This document shows positions 22,430 to 33,017 of a stretch of 64,000 nucleotides of DNA, piece by piece. Source of the stretch: Symbiodinium sp. CCMP2592 (taxonomy: Eukaryota; Sar; Dinophyceae; Suessiales; Symbiodiniaceae); the NCBI GenBank assembly GCA_905221615.1, contig CAJNDT010003524.1, forward strand, positions 124,001 to 188,000, read 5' to 3'. The translations under genes were made by a program, and so were the position numbers. Numbering within the stretch: position 1 is the stretch's first letter; each line of letters begins with the position of its first letter. Under the pieces are notes generated by a model. That model saw only the letters and a program-made list of their open reading frames with translations, was not told the DNA's origin and did no database searches.

Positions 22430-23640
22430 GAAGCCTCGCAGCCTCAAGCCCCGTGGAAACCCTCAGGATGAATCCTAAAAAAGGATAATGGCGACTAACA
22501 CTGCAGCACTAAACATCCCGAAACAGATGGACTCTGCGATTCTAGAAGCCTCATCCCAGCCTCGTCTCAGGCACGGCCCCCCCGCGGCTCAAGAGGCTCA
22601 AGAGGGGAGTTCTGTTGGTGTTTGCGGGGCCTTGGGGATTTGAGAGCTCTGGGTTTGGGCCAGGCTTAGAGCATCTGGTTGCTTGAGGGTGGTGGGTTCA
22701 AGGTTTGGGGTAAAGGCCGTGGGAGTTGCGGGTTTAGGTCCGTATTCGGCTATAGTTTCAGGCCAGGAGCCAGGTTGTGGCTGAAGGCATGTGTGGCTTC
22801 CGGGTTCTTATACACCCGGCTAGTTATTTCTGCAAGGCAGAACGGGCTTGATGTTGTTGAGGAGTTCTATGGGCCAGTTTGTCGTGCTCATGTCGTCAAA
22901 ACGCCTACGCGGCAAGCTGAAGGCCGCGAGCGGCGGGGAGCGCGAACAAGCAGTTGCAAAATCTGTCCCAGGACTCAGATTGTAAGAATTCAGAATCCGG
23001 TCTTGGGTATGGAATGTACGGAAGGGAGTGCGGTTCGGAGAGCCCAGATGTTGTTTTTCTTCAGGAGTCTAGACTTACTAACTACTACTAAACCCTCCAA
23101 CCATGTGTTCTGTGTTACCAGCTCCCTTCTACTGCCGTTCCGGCTTCGACCTCTTTCATCGCCAAGTTTTGAAGTTAAGTCGGGTTAAGGCTATGCTGCT
23201 TATGATGTAAGATGGACGGAACTTGGGATTCAAAGCCCATCGCCCGTGCATGGCGATGCCAGGTCCCGAAGGGGTATAGTCAACATCACCTTTGAACGAA
23301 GTGCAGGAAAGCAAACTCCGAACTTCAGCTCGAGCAGTCTACTTACCTGGCACCCTTAGCCCGGCAAATTCCCGCATCGCCTAAGTATGCTGCAGAATTG
23401 TGACCTGACACCACTTACAACGCTTGAATGTGAACCTGTTCCTTTCTGCAGGATGTGTTTTGGGTATTCAGAGTATCCTAAGCCCGCTGATGTTTCGAGG
23501 CGCCTCGACCCGAACCCGGTTCGCACAGGGCCCTGCCTTTAAAGATTAGGACACAAGTCTTCGGGGCAAGTACATGAGAAGATGTTTGTATAGGGACTAT
23601 CGTGACAGCGGATGTCGTTAATGCTTCAAGCCTCTCTCTA
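22430..23640. other. ambiguous coding region
   Basis: The plus strand is open for 169 codons (22679-23188). Over 22840-22920 both strands read like protein (plus: RQNGLDVVEEFYGPVCRAHV; minus: RRRFDDMSTTNWPIELLNNI). I could not choose a strand or chain exons. The remainder has no clear signal. Confidence 0.3.
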
Positions 23641-23642
23641 TG

Positions 23643-24770
23643 TTAGGCCGGCGATTCGTCCTTCAGCTTCTTCCAGCTCTCTGTCAGCTCCGCTCTTCGC
23701 TTCTTCTCCTGGCAGCATGCCCTGCACCCCTAAACCCACATGAAGATGCACATGCTGAACATAGGCATTCCGACTGTAGCCCCGAGCACCCTAAACCCAA
23801 ACATGAAGAGCCATGTGCTTAACATAAGTATTCTTTGAAAAGTCCGCAGAAGCCAATCCCTAAACTCACGCACAGCACGGAGAAGCCAATCCTGGTCCAG
23901 CTTTTCGGAGAGCTCCTTCCGACGGCCCTGGAGATGAACGACCTCTCAGTGCGGTTTAAATAGAGCAAGCTGTGTAGTATGAGCGATACTTGGGGTTGAT
24001 TTTAGAATTAAAATCAACCCCCTTTATCGCTCAGGCTATACAGCTGCTAATCTTAAAGGCTTTATGGCATAATCTTCGGGGTGTGAGAGATGAGGGTTCT
24101 TTGTGGACCGTAGAGGCTCGCCAGGCATGAGATTTTAGAAGTTCTAGAGTCTAGAGTTCTATAGAGGTTATATAAGGGTACCGCTGCGTATCAAGATCTT
24201 AGTATCTTGGCTTTCTGGCTTGGGAATCGCACTTGGGGTGTTACGCTGTCTGAGCATTGGGTGTGTGTGTGTGTGTTGTTTTTGCGTGGCTGTGCCTGGC
24301 TTTAGTGCGTAGGTTCCTGGAATGCATCATGCCACTCCGGCTACGGGCCTCCGCATCTTAGCCTGTGATGATTGAAGGAGTCGTGCAGCAGGCGATCTTC
24401 GGCACCAACCAACCCTAGTTGGCATAAGCACTGGCGTTACGAATGAACGAAAGTATAAGTAGAGAACGAAAGCAAGAAAGAACTATGGAAATAACGGCTT
24501 CATGAGTTATAAGATTATAAGATATGAAACAGGCTCGATAAAGAAAGCAGAGAACATTCGGTCATCCACATTCCAAAGATGCTGACATCAGCCGGATGAA
24601 ACTCCCTACAACTTCCCCTCCCACACCAACCCTCCTAAACCCTAAACCCACTCACCCACCCCCACCCTAAACCCGACACTCTAAACCCACCCACCCCCCC
24701 ACCCCTCCCCCCGCCCAACATCCCGAGAGCTGGCCTCCTCCTGCGCTTTTGATAGCTGCAGCTTGAGATC
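23643..24770 (-). CDS. gene C-terminus, coiled-coil-like protein
   Basis: Exons 24770-24720, 23927-23874 and 23708-23643 are all phase 0 and end in TAA. They read DLKLQLSKAQEEASSRD, GRRKELSEKLDQDWLLRA and EKKRRAELTESWKKLKDESP. Acceptors are TTGTCCAG|G, ATCTCCAG|G and TGCCAG|G, donors GT. The high Lys/Glu/Leu content suggests a coiled coil. Another exon may lie between 24720 and 23927. The hairpin element at 23968-24045 sits just before the middle exon. Confidence 0.55.
23968..24045. mobile_element. hairpin element
   Basis: AGCTGTGTAGTATGAGCGATA opposite TATCGCTCAGGCTATACAGCT, with an inner GGGGTTGATTTTA/TAAAATCAACCCC stem and only a four-base loop. It would fold into a nearly continuous hairpin. 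Confidence 0.85.
24590..24720. repeat. C-rich CCCTAAA-like tract
   Basis: CCTAAACCCACTCACCCACCCCCACCC type sequence next to the exon end at 24720. Confidence 0.6.
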
Positions 24771-25076
24771 CTGGACAACGACGCAGGCTCAAGGTCCGGG
24801 TTCAGGGTTTAGGGGTTCCAAATGATGTGAATTTCGGTACAGGGTTAAGGGTGTCGATGTGTTTCGACCCATCTTCTTTATTCGACCTTTTTAAGGCAGA
24901 GCCATTGACAAGCCATACCAGGAAAGCTGCGGCTACGCAAGCGCGAATCTAATCGGTGCTGGGAGGCAGAACTTCAAGGCGCAGGTCCCTGTTGAACTGT
25001 AGAAATGAGCTGCTCACAGAGATCAAGATGCAGGATGGTAGATTCTGCATGCTTTTTGCTCATGGCCTACTGAAAA

Positions 25077-25598
25077 CTACACATGAGTCTCCAAAAGCCT
25101 GACACTTCCTGTCGATTGCCACATGGACCCTATGACTCTGTGTTCGCAGCCGGTTTTGGTGAAGTTTCGCATATGGTAAGTGCCTGTCTCAGGTCGGAAG
25201 CTCTGCCACGACATGATCTTCCATGCGCAGTGATTGGACCCGCGCGCCTTCCTGGCATTCTCTGCGGAATCCACGGTAACTTGCACCGCATCGTTTTTAC
25301 TCTTCACCTGCGAGGGGAGCGAAACAATATTACGATTCCGAGATTTCGACACATGGTCGTCACTGCTTTTAATGCATGCTAGAGTGAACTATCAGCCGAA
25401 CGACAACGATACGTGTTATTTCTGACTCCAGCAGTGTCGGCCATGCCTCACCAAAGACCGAACCCAGGTTTGTACACCTGGCGATGTGGCATCAGCCCAC
25501 CACAACCGAAGCCCACGCACGACTTTTCTTTCCTTCTGAAGCTCGGCAAAGTATAGCGGACGAAGTGTCCGAGCCGCGGCGCAGGCTCGCAGGCTCAT
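25077..25598 (-). CDS. two-exon ORF, unknown protein
   Basis: A candidate ATG at 25598 opens an exon to 25452 (TTG|GTGAGG). The second exon, 25307-25077, follows CTCGCAG|G in phase 0 and runs 76 codons to TAG. Pieces read SLRACAAARTLRPLYFAELQ, SKNDAVQVTVDSAENARKAR and WKIMSWQSFRPETGTYHMRN. The basic N-terminus with Ala/Arg/Leu could be a targeting peptide, but upstream exons may exist and the ATG is then internal. No family recognised. Total about 125 residues. Confidence 0.5.
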
Positions 25599-25752
25599 AG
25601 TGTGAGAGGCCTCGATGGCTTCACCTTCGCAAGGCTGACCTGACAGAGGCCGGAAGACATTAAAATCATTAAAGCTGCTTCACGCTACAGTTGTCCAGGA
25701 TCGTTCTATCTATCGCACGTGGACCCACAAACTCTGAGCTTACACAAGGCCT

Positions 25753-26283
25753 ATGACCCTAGATTGGACACATAACCTGAACTGCGCCTCCGCAGGACGA
25801 ATATCGCAGCTCCAGCCGCCAGAGCAGAGAAGGACTGACAAGCAGGGCAAGCGTTGTCTTCAATGTGGTCCGGTGCAGTGCTCTGGGAGTTTCCATACTT
25901 TTGGCGGGTTACGCTTCTCCTGTCAATATTCGGAATATAAGACAATACCGCCTGACGAGAGAGGATGCCGACTCCGGCGAAAATTCGAATCTATGCTGGA
26001 GGGTTACACACCGCTAATACATGCAACGATGCCCACCAGCAGATTTTCGCCGAGACTGATGATACCCAGCTTACTGAATCTTGGCCGTCCCACATGCCGC
26101 CCAAGCAGCGGAGGCACATTGCACATAAACGTGAGCACAATAACGATCCATGTAGAAAGAGAGAAGTCCACCAACTTTTTTGACAGCTCCACACGTCATA
26201 CTGAACGCAGAAAGCAAAATATGAATGCTAGAAGCCCAGACACTGAAGTCCCGAAAACCGTTCAATATGCCCTGCAGCTGTAA
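25753..26283 (+). CDS. open frame of 176 codons, doubtful
   Basis: The plus strand is open throughout and reads QGKRCLQCGPVQCSGSFHTF among others; the minus strand also has shorter open frames with hydrophobic stretches near 26000-26190. It sits just upstream of plus-strand exons that look real, so it could contain part of that gene. Confidence 0.25.
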   Translation: MTLDWTHNLNCASAGRISQLQPPEQRRTDKQGKRCLQCGPVQCSGSFHTFGGLRFSCQYSEYKTIPPDERGCRLRRKFESMLEGYTPLIHATMPTSRFSPRLMIPSLLNLGRPTCRPSSGGTLHINVSTITIHVEREKSTNFFDSSTRHTERRKQNMNARSPDTEVPKTVQYALQL

Positions 26284-26313
26284 CCTCTGCGGTATCCTAA
26301 AAGCGCTTGCAAG

Positions 26314-27748
26314 TTTAAAGCCCGCTCGACGAAACACAGAGACCGCGCCCTCGTTGCGCCGACAGACCCCCCAGGGGCGCAGAAGGCCGCCGTCGCTGCG
26401 AGGGCGGGCACACGGCGGAGCTGGCGAAAGCAAGCCCGAGGTTAGAGAAAAATGAAACTTCAAGACCTTCGGGCTCCCTAAGGCATGCCTGTAACCACGG
26501 AGTTGGAGAGCTTGTGAACCTTTGTGCTTGAAGGGCGAGGATTGCAGAGTTTCGGAATCGATAATTCGCCGTAGCTTCGGACTCCGACCGCAAAAAAAAA
26601 AACCTGGGACCCTGCCCCAATACAGTAACAGTCTACAACCATAAAGGGCCTAATATACGTATAACTATATTACGAATATTATCCAGCTGTTACTGAGCGG
26701 GGGCAGTATCCAAACTACAACTCCCTAAACCCTAAACCCGCAACCCTACACTGCAACTCCTGAACAAAACCACCTACTGCTGAGCCTTGGCTCGGGCGTT
26801 GGCCACCGCCTGCACGCCACTGTAAAAAGGGTTAGGATTTAGGAAGTTTGGGGTTGAGAATTTAGGAGGGTTTAGGGTTTAAGGTTTAGAGTGTAGGGTT
26901 GCATGGGAATCTAGGAGGGTTTACGGTTTAGAGGGGCTCTTGGGAAGCAGAGTTTAAAGTAGATTTTAGACTAGGGAGCAGAGGAGCAGGGACTCAGGAT
27001 TGGGGCCTGGCGGCCTGGAGGTTTGAGCTCGGGGCTGTAGTCGATGCCAGACGACGATCCTACACTTAGCTTTGGTTAGTAGGGAATGGAGGAAGGGGGT
27101 ACAATTATAACTTATAACTACTATTACTACCATTCTTCCATTCCCGAGTAACCAAAGGCAAGTACAAGGACAGCAAGCTCAAGGAGACCCCAAAGCAACT
27201 GCATCAGCAGCTTGCGGTCATGGACTCAAGCTTGTGGAGGAAGTGGGGTTCGGGCAGCCTGCCATTGTCGTGCCCGCGTCTTGGATGGAAATGGCCTGGC
27301 TCTGCTGAGCCTGGGTCGGGCTTTTGACTCTTGACTCAGGGTTTCTGGTTAAGGGTTTAGGGTTTAGAGTTGAGGAGTTTAGAGTATTTCATGGATGAAC
27401 TTGTGGTGTACGGTTTCAGGGGCTTCTTTGGAAGCCGTAGCCAGGGGTGGCTTCGAAAATACATGGGTAGCTCTCTGAATATTTCTTTAGGTCATTTGGG
27501 CCCCAAAGACTGTTGGACCTCCTTGTAACAAGGACCTTCTTAAAAGGGACCCCCAATTGAGAGAACTAGCCACGAGCCAGGACGCAGATTCTGCACCGAC
27601 TCCCGAAAGCCGTCGCCATGGGTGTACATGTCCTCCAAAAGCGAAATGCCAGGACTGCAAAGCTTGGGATAGAAATCTTCCTTTGGGTAATGAATCAAAA
27701 GACACCCACAACAGGATGGTCCAAGGAGTCACGTTCTCAGGTCTGTGA
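26314..27748 (+). CDS. plus-strand gene with an element-derived intron
   Basis: Exon 26314-26440 (ends CGAG|GTTAGAG) reads KARSTKHRDRALVAPTDPPG. Exon 27041-27068 reads SMPDDDPTL and ends in a GC donor. The intron 27069-27157 is exactly the inverted-repeat element there. Exon 27158-27247 continues in phase: KYKDSKLKETPKQLHQQLAV then MDSSLWRKWG. A further open stretch, 27557-27748, reads SRRHGCTCPPKAKCQDCKAW and ends in TGA; its acceptor was not defined. Basic, hydrophilic protein with no recognised domain. Antisense frames contain stops across 27158-27247, which supports this strand. Confidence 0.5.
27069..27157 (+). mobile_element. introner: element coextensive with a GC-AG intron
   Basis: Terminal repeats CTTTGGTTAGTAGGGAATGG and CCATTCCCGAGTAACCAAAG (one mismatch region) fill the intron end to end. 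The donor is the G before the element plus its first C; the acceptor AG is its last two bases. Removing it keeps the reading frame of the two flanking exons. Single copy in this window. Confidence 0.7.
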
Positions 27749-27829
27749 TCGCGGCCCCGGATACGGATCACCAGTTACTTGCTCTAGGTCGAAACGACCA
27801 CGCTCGAAAACCTAAACTGAAAGCCATAT

Positions 27830-28210
27830 ACTGGAACTCTAGATAAAACTATACATCCCGAACTCCCACCTGCATGCACAACCCCGTCTAGCCACCCCCC
27901 TTCTCTAACCGCAAGCCACTAATTAAGCCCTAGACCACATATTTGGAACCCTGAACCCTCAAGCCGTAAATCGGTCAGAACTCAAAACTGCCAAACACGT
28001 CTCAGGGCCCCTACAACCTTATAGTAATCCCGATCGTAAATCTTCAAGAACCCAACCCTAAACAAAAATCAGCCAAATACACCCATTATGGCTAGAATCT
28101 ACTAGTATTCATGATCGTAACCTTTGCTATATAGAACTTACATAACCCTCAAAACCCCACAAAACACAACCCACCCAAAGGTTTAGGGTTTAGGGTTTAG
28201 TGCAAGAATA
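27830..28210. other. CCCTAAA-like sequence, no gene
   Basis: Loose C-rich telomere-like sequence, ending in two clean TTTAGGG units at 28182-28198. No exon seen. Confidence 0.5.
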
Positions 28211-28212
28211 AC

Positions 28213-29512
28213 CCCGACAACTGTCCGCCCTCCCTCCTGGATCTCGTCGAACCGAGCGCCGGCCGACCATTCATCCAAGTGCTCGGCCTGGCCGAACCAG
28301 TTGAAGACCTGGCTGCTTATCAGTGTTCGATACATCTATGTGTATATGTATGTTTCTATGTCTCTCTCCCTCTCTCTCTATATATATATATAATATGTAT
28401 ATATATATATATATATAGACAGATAAATATAATACACCGTCTGCATGAATGGTTTTTGAAGACCTGGCTTCACCAGTTGCTGAGGTTTCGCTTTTCTTTT
28501 TCAGGTGGGTTTTAGTTTAGAACTGAAAGGTTTAGAAGTGGGCTTGGTTCAGCTTCCAAGGGTCCGAATTTAGATTGGTGTAATTTGTAACCTGAAGCTA
28601 AGTCGCTAAGTCTTACTTTTGAAAGGCTTTCGCTGAGTTTAGCTTCGGGTTTTAGGGTGGCGGGGCTTGGTGTCGTGTGTATGGCTTTGCATACTGGGCG
28701 TTGGGGTGGCGGGGTAAGCTCAAAGATTTCAATTCGCTGAGAGCAAGGTGTGCATGTTGTGTGTGCGCGCGTGTGTTTGCAGGCGCAGCGGTACATGTAC
28801 AGGTTGGGAAGCACGTGTATATACGGAGATGTTCACAGCCATAAATCTCGCAAAGTGCTCATGATGTCTGTCCTCTCCGCTTGCTGTAGATGCAACCCAT
28901 GCCACCTCGAAAGCCCTCTTACTATACAAATGAACCCATCTTCAACGACGTGAGCCCCCCAACAAATCTACGCACCTCCACCCTCTAGACAGACAAAACA
29001 AGACTTTGGTCCACCTGCTGCTCCTGTTCACCACGGGTGCCTTCGTGCTGGGCCCGTGCGGCCTGCAGCGAAAACAGATCCAGAAACGGTTCTCATGTGT
29101 AGAGTTCAGATTCAATGATTGTATAAGGCTTCAACAATTTACCGCAATGGGGTTTACAAGATTTGAAGTCTGGCTGCCGCTTGCCGTGTTTGCAGGCCCT
29201 ATCGAAAGGCAAGCTTCAACTCAATTGCAATTGAATCCTAGCCCTCAAGCCTCATGGAGCTGCGGGATACCGAGGAACAGCGTCAGCGACAGCCGATCCT
29301 CCTTGGGCCGGGAAGAGAAAGGGCCGGGTGCGCTGGCTTCGAACCATTCCTGTGCGCAAGGTGATGGATGGTTTCTTTACGCTGCTACGCGGATTCAATC
29401 TGGAAGGGTCTGTCAAGAGGAGATCAGATCAATTCCTTGGCTGGCCGCTTCGAACTTGCTCCTGATGCAACAGCTCCCAAGTCACGCCAAGCAGCATTGC
29501 TGGGATTCGAGC
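28213..29512 (-). CDS. multi-exon gene segment, unknown protein
   Basis: Exons 29062-29015 ([16 protein letters not shown]), 28917-28825 ([20 protein letters not shown]...) and 28308-28213 ([20 protein letters not shown]...) are all phase 0 with GT donors. Two more probable exons lie upstream: 29512-29429 after TTGCCAG|G ([18 protein letters not shown]) and about 29335-29244 ([20 protein letters not shown]). Mixed acidic, Gln-rich and globular segments; no family recognised. The long TG microsatellite lies just upstream of 29512. Possible small exon near 28480-28500 before the duplicated 14-mer. Confidence 0.55.
28315..28455. repeat. TA/CT-rich insertion flanked by a 14-bp direct repeat
   Basis: TTGAAGACCTGGCT occurs at 28301-28314 and again at 28456-28469, bracketing CT and TA microsatellite sequence. 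The left copy straddles the splice acceptor of the exon starting at 28308. Confidence 0.8.
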
Positions 29513-29529
29513 CTGGCAATTCAAACGTC

Positions 29530-29530
<1 letters not shown>

Positions 29531-29568
<38 letters not shown>

Positions 29569-29763
29569 TGTGTGTGTGTGTGTGTTTTTGTGTTTTTGTG
29601 TGTGTCTGTGTGTGTCTGTGTGTGTCTGTGTGTGTCTGTGTGTGTCTGTGTGTGTCTGTGTGTGTCTGTGTGTGTCTGTGTGTGTCTCTGTGTGTCTCTG
29701 TGTGTCTCTGTGTGTCTCTGTGTGTGTCTGTGTGTCTGTGTGTCTGTGTGTCTGTGTGTGTGT
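29531..29763. repeat. TG/TGTC microsatellite
   Basis: (TG)n followed by about 25 TGTGTGTC units with variants. The Cys/Val and His/Thr frames across it are repeat artefacts. Confidence 0.95.
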
Positions 29764-29997
29764 ATACGAATCGGGCTTGCATCAAGAACAACTCGGGGGG
29801 GCATGGTAGGGATCAGGAGGGTGCGTTTCCGAGTAGCGGAAGTCGTGAGCCGGTCATTGTTCTACCTATTATTGCTTCTTCCTGCACAAACTTAAAACAG
29901 ATCATCCACGTGCAGCTATAGCCGGGAGATGTCTCCAGTTCAGTCTCGCATGCGCAACAGCATCTTCCTTTTCGGTACAGTCATGCGCGACTATTTT

Positions 29998-31350
29998 TCA
30001 ACAAGGGGAAGCGTCCTGGCTGACATGGCTTTCTCGATGGCGATGGTGAATCTTGCGGATGTACTCGCTCAGCTGCAGGTTTTCAAACTTAGCATTGCAT
30101 CTTTCGTGTTCGGTTTTCATAGCAGTGATTTCCTGCAACTTCGTGCGGGTGTCGATCAAGTTCCCTTGCCGCTCATACCGTCTAGCCTGCCCATGTGCGT
30201 TGCGAATCAATCGAGATCTGTGCAGGCCATCCTCATCCAGCTTCTTCCCGAAACTCTGGTTGCCAGCGAGTTCAGACATGGCAGACCGGACTTCTGCTGC
30301 ATTCGACGATGTGAGGCCCAAAGCCAGCTGTGCCTGCTCTGCTTTGCACCTCAGGCCTGCCCTCAACATAGCTTGCAGGACATGCTTACACGATGACGTA
30401 CGACTGATGTAGAAGCGTGTGATACTGCCATAGGATTGAACCTGAGAATCAATGCCAAAGTCCCGAGCCAAGAAATCCTGCAAGCATTGCAAGACACTTG
30501 CAAACTTCTGTCCAATCTGCAAGCAAAGAGCACCGTTTGTGGAAATCTTAATGCACCCGTCAGCATCGAACAACCCGGTAAAGTACTCCAGCGTGCACTG
30601 GCGTGGTGTGGCGGAATCTTGCTGCTTCAAAGCATGCAACTCAGATGTTAACGCCACTCGGCAATGCCGATCATGCGGCCAGTCAGCGGCAAGGAGAAGC
30701 TGCTTCCTCTTCGTGATGCTGTGGGTCGCTAGCGCATGGGATGCCCTCTTAGCACGCTCTCCACACACACCCCATGCCAGCATTGGTTGGCAGAGTCCTA
30801 CACCGTCACAATTGCGGATGATCCTTCCACCGAACCTTTCTTGGAACAGCAGAAGCACGCCAGCTCTCTGCACAGACTGGCCCACCGACACACGGCATCC
30901 TGACAGTGCTTTCCCATCGGCAGTTACGCATCCATCACCATCAAAAAATCCAGTCAAATATTCCAGCGTCGTCGTGGGAGGCGCAGCCTGTGCAGGCGAT
31001 GTTCCACATGGCGCATCTATAGGCAAGTGATGCACCTTGCCGTTGACCTCAAACGACCGTAGCCTCGGCCAATGCAGTTTCTTCAGGATGCTGCGCAGTC
31101 GCTGGTTCTTCTCCTTTACCTCATGCACTGAATCCGTGTGTGCTGCGAGAAAAGGCAACACCTCCTGGCAAATATCCAATATGACCTCTGCATCTCTCTG
31201 CGTTGAAGCCAATGTTCGGGCTGATGTAGCAGCCCTTTGTAGCCTATGCGGCCACAAAGCCATGGCCCAAGTAGTGTCTGACATGAGAAACAAAGCTGAA
31301 ACCAAGCCAAAGCGAGATCGAAATGCAGAATCCTCAAGTCTTCGCGCCAT
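29998..31350 (-). CDS. LAGLIDADG endonuclease-family protein, intronless
   Basis: A 450-residue ORF with ATG at 31350 and TGA at 29998. Two LAGLIDADG-type helices are visible: LEYLTGFFDGDGC at residues 129-141 and LEYFTGLFDADGC at 254-266, spaced 125 residues apart as in single-chain two-motif proteins. The acidic residues D139 and D264 sit where the metal-binding aspartates of this family lie. Residues 1-110 form a long helical N-terminal extension, and residues 360-450 are a charged tail absent from compact homing endonucleases. LAGLIDADG proteins cut long DNA sites or act as intron maturases. Here the gene is nuclear-type DNA with no visible host intron, so activity is unknown; a domesticated or still mobile protein are both possible. 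It has no introns and no telomere-like motifs, unlike its neighbours. Confidence 0.85.
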   Translation of the reverse strand: MARRLEDSAFRSRFGLVSALFLMSDTTWAMALWPHRLQRAATSARTLASTQRDAEVILDICQEVLPFLAAHTDSVHEVKEKNQRLRSILKKLHWPRLRSFEVNGKVHHLPIDAPCGTSPAQAAPPTTTLEYLTGFFDGDGCVTADGKALSGCRVSVGQSVQRAGVLLLFQERFGGRIIRNCDGVGLCQPMLAWGVCGERAKRASHALATHSITKRKQLLLAADWPHDRHCRVALTSELHALKQQDSATPRQCTLEYFTGLFDADGCIKISTNGALCLQIGQKFASVLQCLQDFLARDFGIDSQVQSYGSITRFYISRTSSCKHVLQAMLRAGLRCKAEQAQLALGLTSSNAAEVRSAMSELAGNQSFGKKLDEDGLHRSRLIRNAHGQARRYERQGNLIDTRTKLQEITAMKTEHERCNAKFENLQLSEYIRKIHHRHRESHVSQDASPC

Positions 31351-31507
31351 ACGATCATAGGCTTAGAATAGATTCCCGTTTCAAGCTCTTGCGAGAGACT
31401 GGTCTCTTGGATCATACCCATGCATTGCACAGAACTTAAGGAGCACCCCAATGACATACACCTAAACGGAGATGATGTCAAAGCAACGCCCCGCCTGAGT
31501 GTAACAG

Positions 31508-31960
31508 GCTCCGCCAGCGGCCCTGAGAGAGGGCTTGGAGATAGCCTTGGCTGCGGCAAGGAAGAACGGTCTTATTCAAGCAGTGTCTGGAGTCCTACTT
31601 CTGATTTACGTGTACAGAAGCTGGTGGTGCGGGTGGTGCAGTTCAATAGTTTTGGAAAACCTGGGAGAGTTCATGAGAACTCGAAGAGATCTCTTAGCTC
31701 CAACATCGGGCGAGGATCTGTCACGGGAGATCGTGACTTGTCTGCTGGGCTCGAGTCGGCTAGAGTTGTGTGCCGGCACTCAATTGGCCCCACCTGTCGT
31801 CTTACCCGTTGTCTTCCAACTTGAGAATTGTGAGCTTCCCGGTTGCTACAAAGGACCTTTCCAGGCTCAAGCCGAATGGATTGTAGGCAAAAGCTCTGAG
31901 CTGCGGTGGTGTCAAGTGAGCCGTTCCCCTTTGTTCCCATACGCAGACGAAGAGTACTAG
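31508..31960 (+). CDS. probable long terminal exon, unknown protein
   Basis: After AGTGTAACAG|G the plus strand is open for 150 codons to TAG. It reads LREGLEIALAAARKNGLIQA, then a hydrophobic VSGVLLLIYVY stretch that could span a membrane, then FMRTRRDLLAPTSGEDLSRE and a Pro/Cys-containing tail ending FPYADEEY. It points away from the LAGLIDADG gene 158 bp to its left. Upstream exons not identified; no family recognised. Confidence 0.45.
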   Translation, partial: APPAALREGLEIALAAARKNGLIQAVSGVLLLIYVYRSWWCGWCSSIVLENLGEFMRTRRDLLAPTSGEDLSREIVTCLLGSSRLELCAGTQLAPPVVLPVVFQLENCELPGCYKGPFQAQAEWIVGKSSELRWCQVSRSPLFPYADEEY

Positions 31961-32520
31961 TTAACGCCTTCGTGAGGGCCTTAATCACAAGTAGAGGCAT
32001 GTCAACGTCCCCAAAGCTTCACATAAGCAGGCCTCAAACTCATCGACCGATGTAAGCTTGCACGGTTCAAGTCCAGGCTCTGGGGCCTTCTTTTTCAAGG
32101 GCACAGAGCTGCTCTGAATTCGATTCCCTCACCCCATGCCCGACAACGGACACCCCCGTCCGGCTACTCTTCTTTGCCCAGCACAGGCCAGAACCCTGGT
32201 ACACTTGCCAAGGTACCACCCACGAAAAGGTTCATCACCGACGAGTTCGCCTCAAGCAGGAAGCACTATCACACTATGCAGGCTCCTTATCGCCATCCTG
32301 CAGCCCCTGCATCCAAAACCACATCAAGCATCAGTGTTTGTAAGTCTAGAACTGTAGCATACTGCAGCCGCATACTCAGCTCTAAGTTGCAGGATTCATG
32401 AATGCTGCACTGCGATGCCAGCAGTCAATCAGCTAAGAAAGCAACCTCGTGACTTGCAAGGTCAAATGATCAAACGTCCCATCCTGTTGTATTGCTGTTC
32501 TCCCGTAACTTGTGGGTTCG
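31961..32520. other. no gene recognised
   Basis: Short open frames without protein-like composition on either strand. Confidence 0.35.
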
Positions 32521-32522
32521 GC

Positions 32523-33017
32523 TTAAGTGGCCTCGTCGTCATACTGGAACCGTCGAATCTGCGGTCCTACAAAACAGGAATGTGGCATGATTGTCAACGT
32601 TTTAGAACCAGAAGATGTCGAATGGCGGATGCCGAAAAGTGGCTTGTCGTTCACAGGCACACAGACACACTGAACTCGAAGCCCTGAATTCCCAGAGCCT
32701 ATGCCGCCTGTAGTGACGGTCTTCAGAGCCAGTATCCCGAGCAGCCTCGCCCTGAAAAGGTAACTTTTCAAGCAACCCTTACAGACAAGGGCGCTTAGTG
32801 CAGCTCCTTCCGGCCAGCTTTGTAGCCCGTGGATTCCGCGATTGGTCTCTAGGTTCCTGTGCTTGCTTGCTCGGAGGGTAGATCTTCCGGGCACGGGCAC
32901 TGATTCTGCCAAGTCAAAAGCCACCACCTTCACACCGAAACATAAGCTCAATGACGTCTTGGGTGGGACATCACGGGCCATCCAGGTTTTTTTGCTTCCT
33001 CGGCTGCTTGGATTCAT
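32523..33017 (-). CDS. open frame of 164 codons, possible coding
   Basis: Minus frame with ATG at 33017 reads TSLSLCFGVKVVAFDLAESV and GCLKSYLFRARLLGILALKT. Composition is plausible, but there is no phase or splice support and no known motif. Confidence 0.3.
   Translation of the reverse strand: MNPSSRGSKKTWMARDVPPKTSLSLCFGVKVVAFDLAESVPVPGRSTLRASKHRNLETNRGIHGLQSWPEGAALSALVCKGCLKSYLFRARLLGILALKTVTTGGIGSGNSGLRVQCVCVPVNDKPLFGIRHSTSSGSKTLTIMPHSCFVGPQIRRFQYDDEAT

Noticed and set aside
29006..29921. Long plus- and minus-strand ORFs rich in Cys/Val or His/Thr
   Set aside because: They read through the TG microsatellite, which has no stops in several frames.
30452..31030. 192-codon plus-strand ORF
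   Set aside because: It is the antisense of the LAGLIDADG gene and its translation is Ser/Cys/Pro-rich without motifs.
31116..31559. 147-codon minus-strand ORF
   Set aside because: Mostly an out-of-frame overlap with the start of the LAGLIDADG gene.
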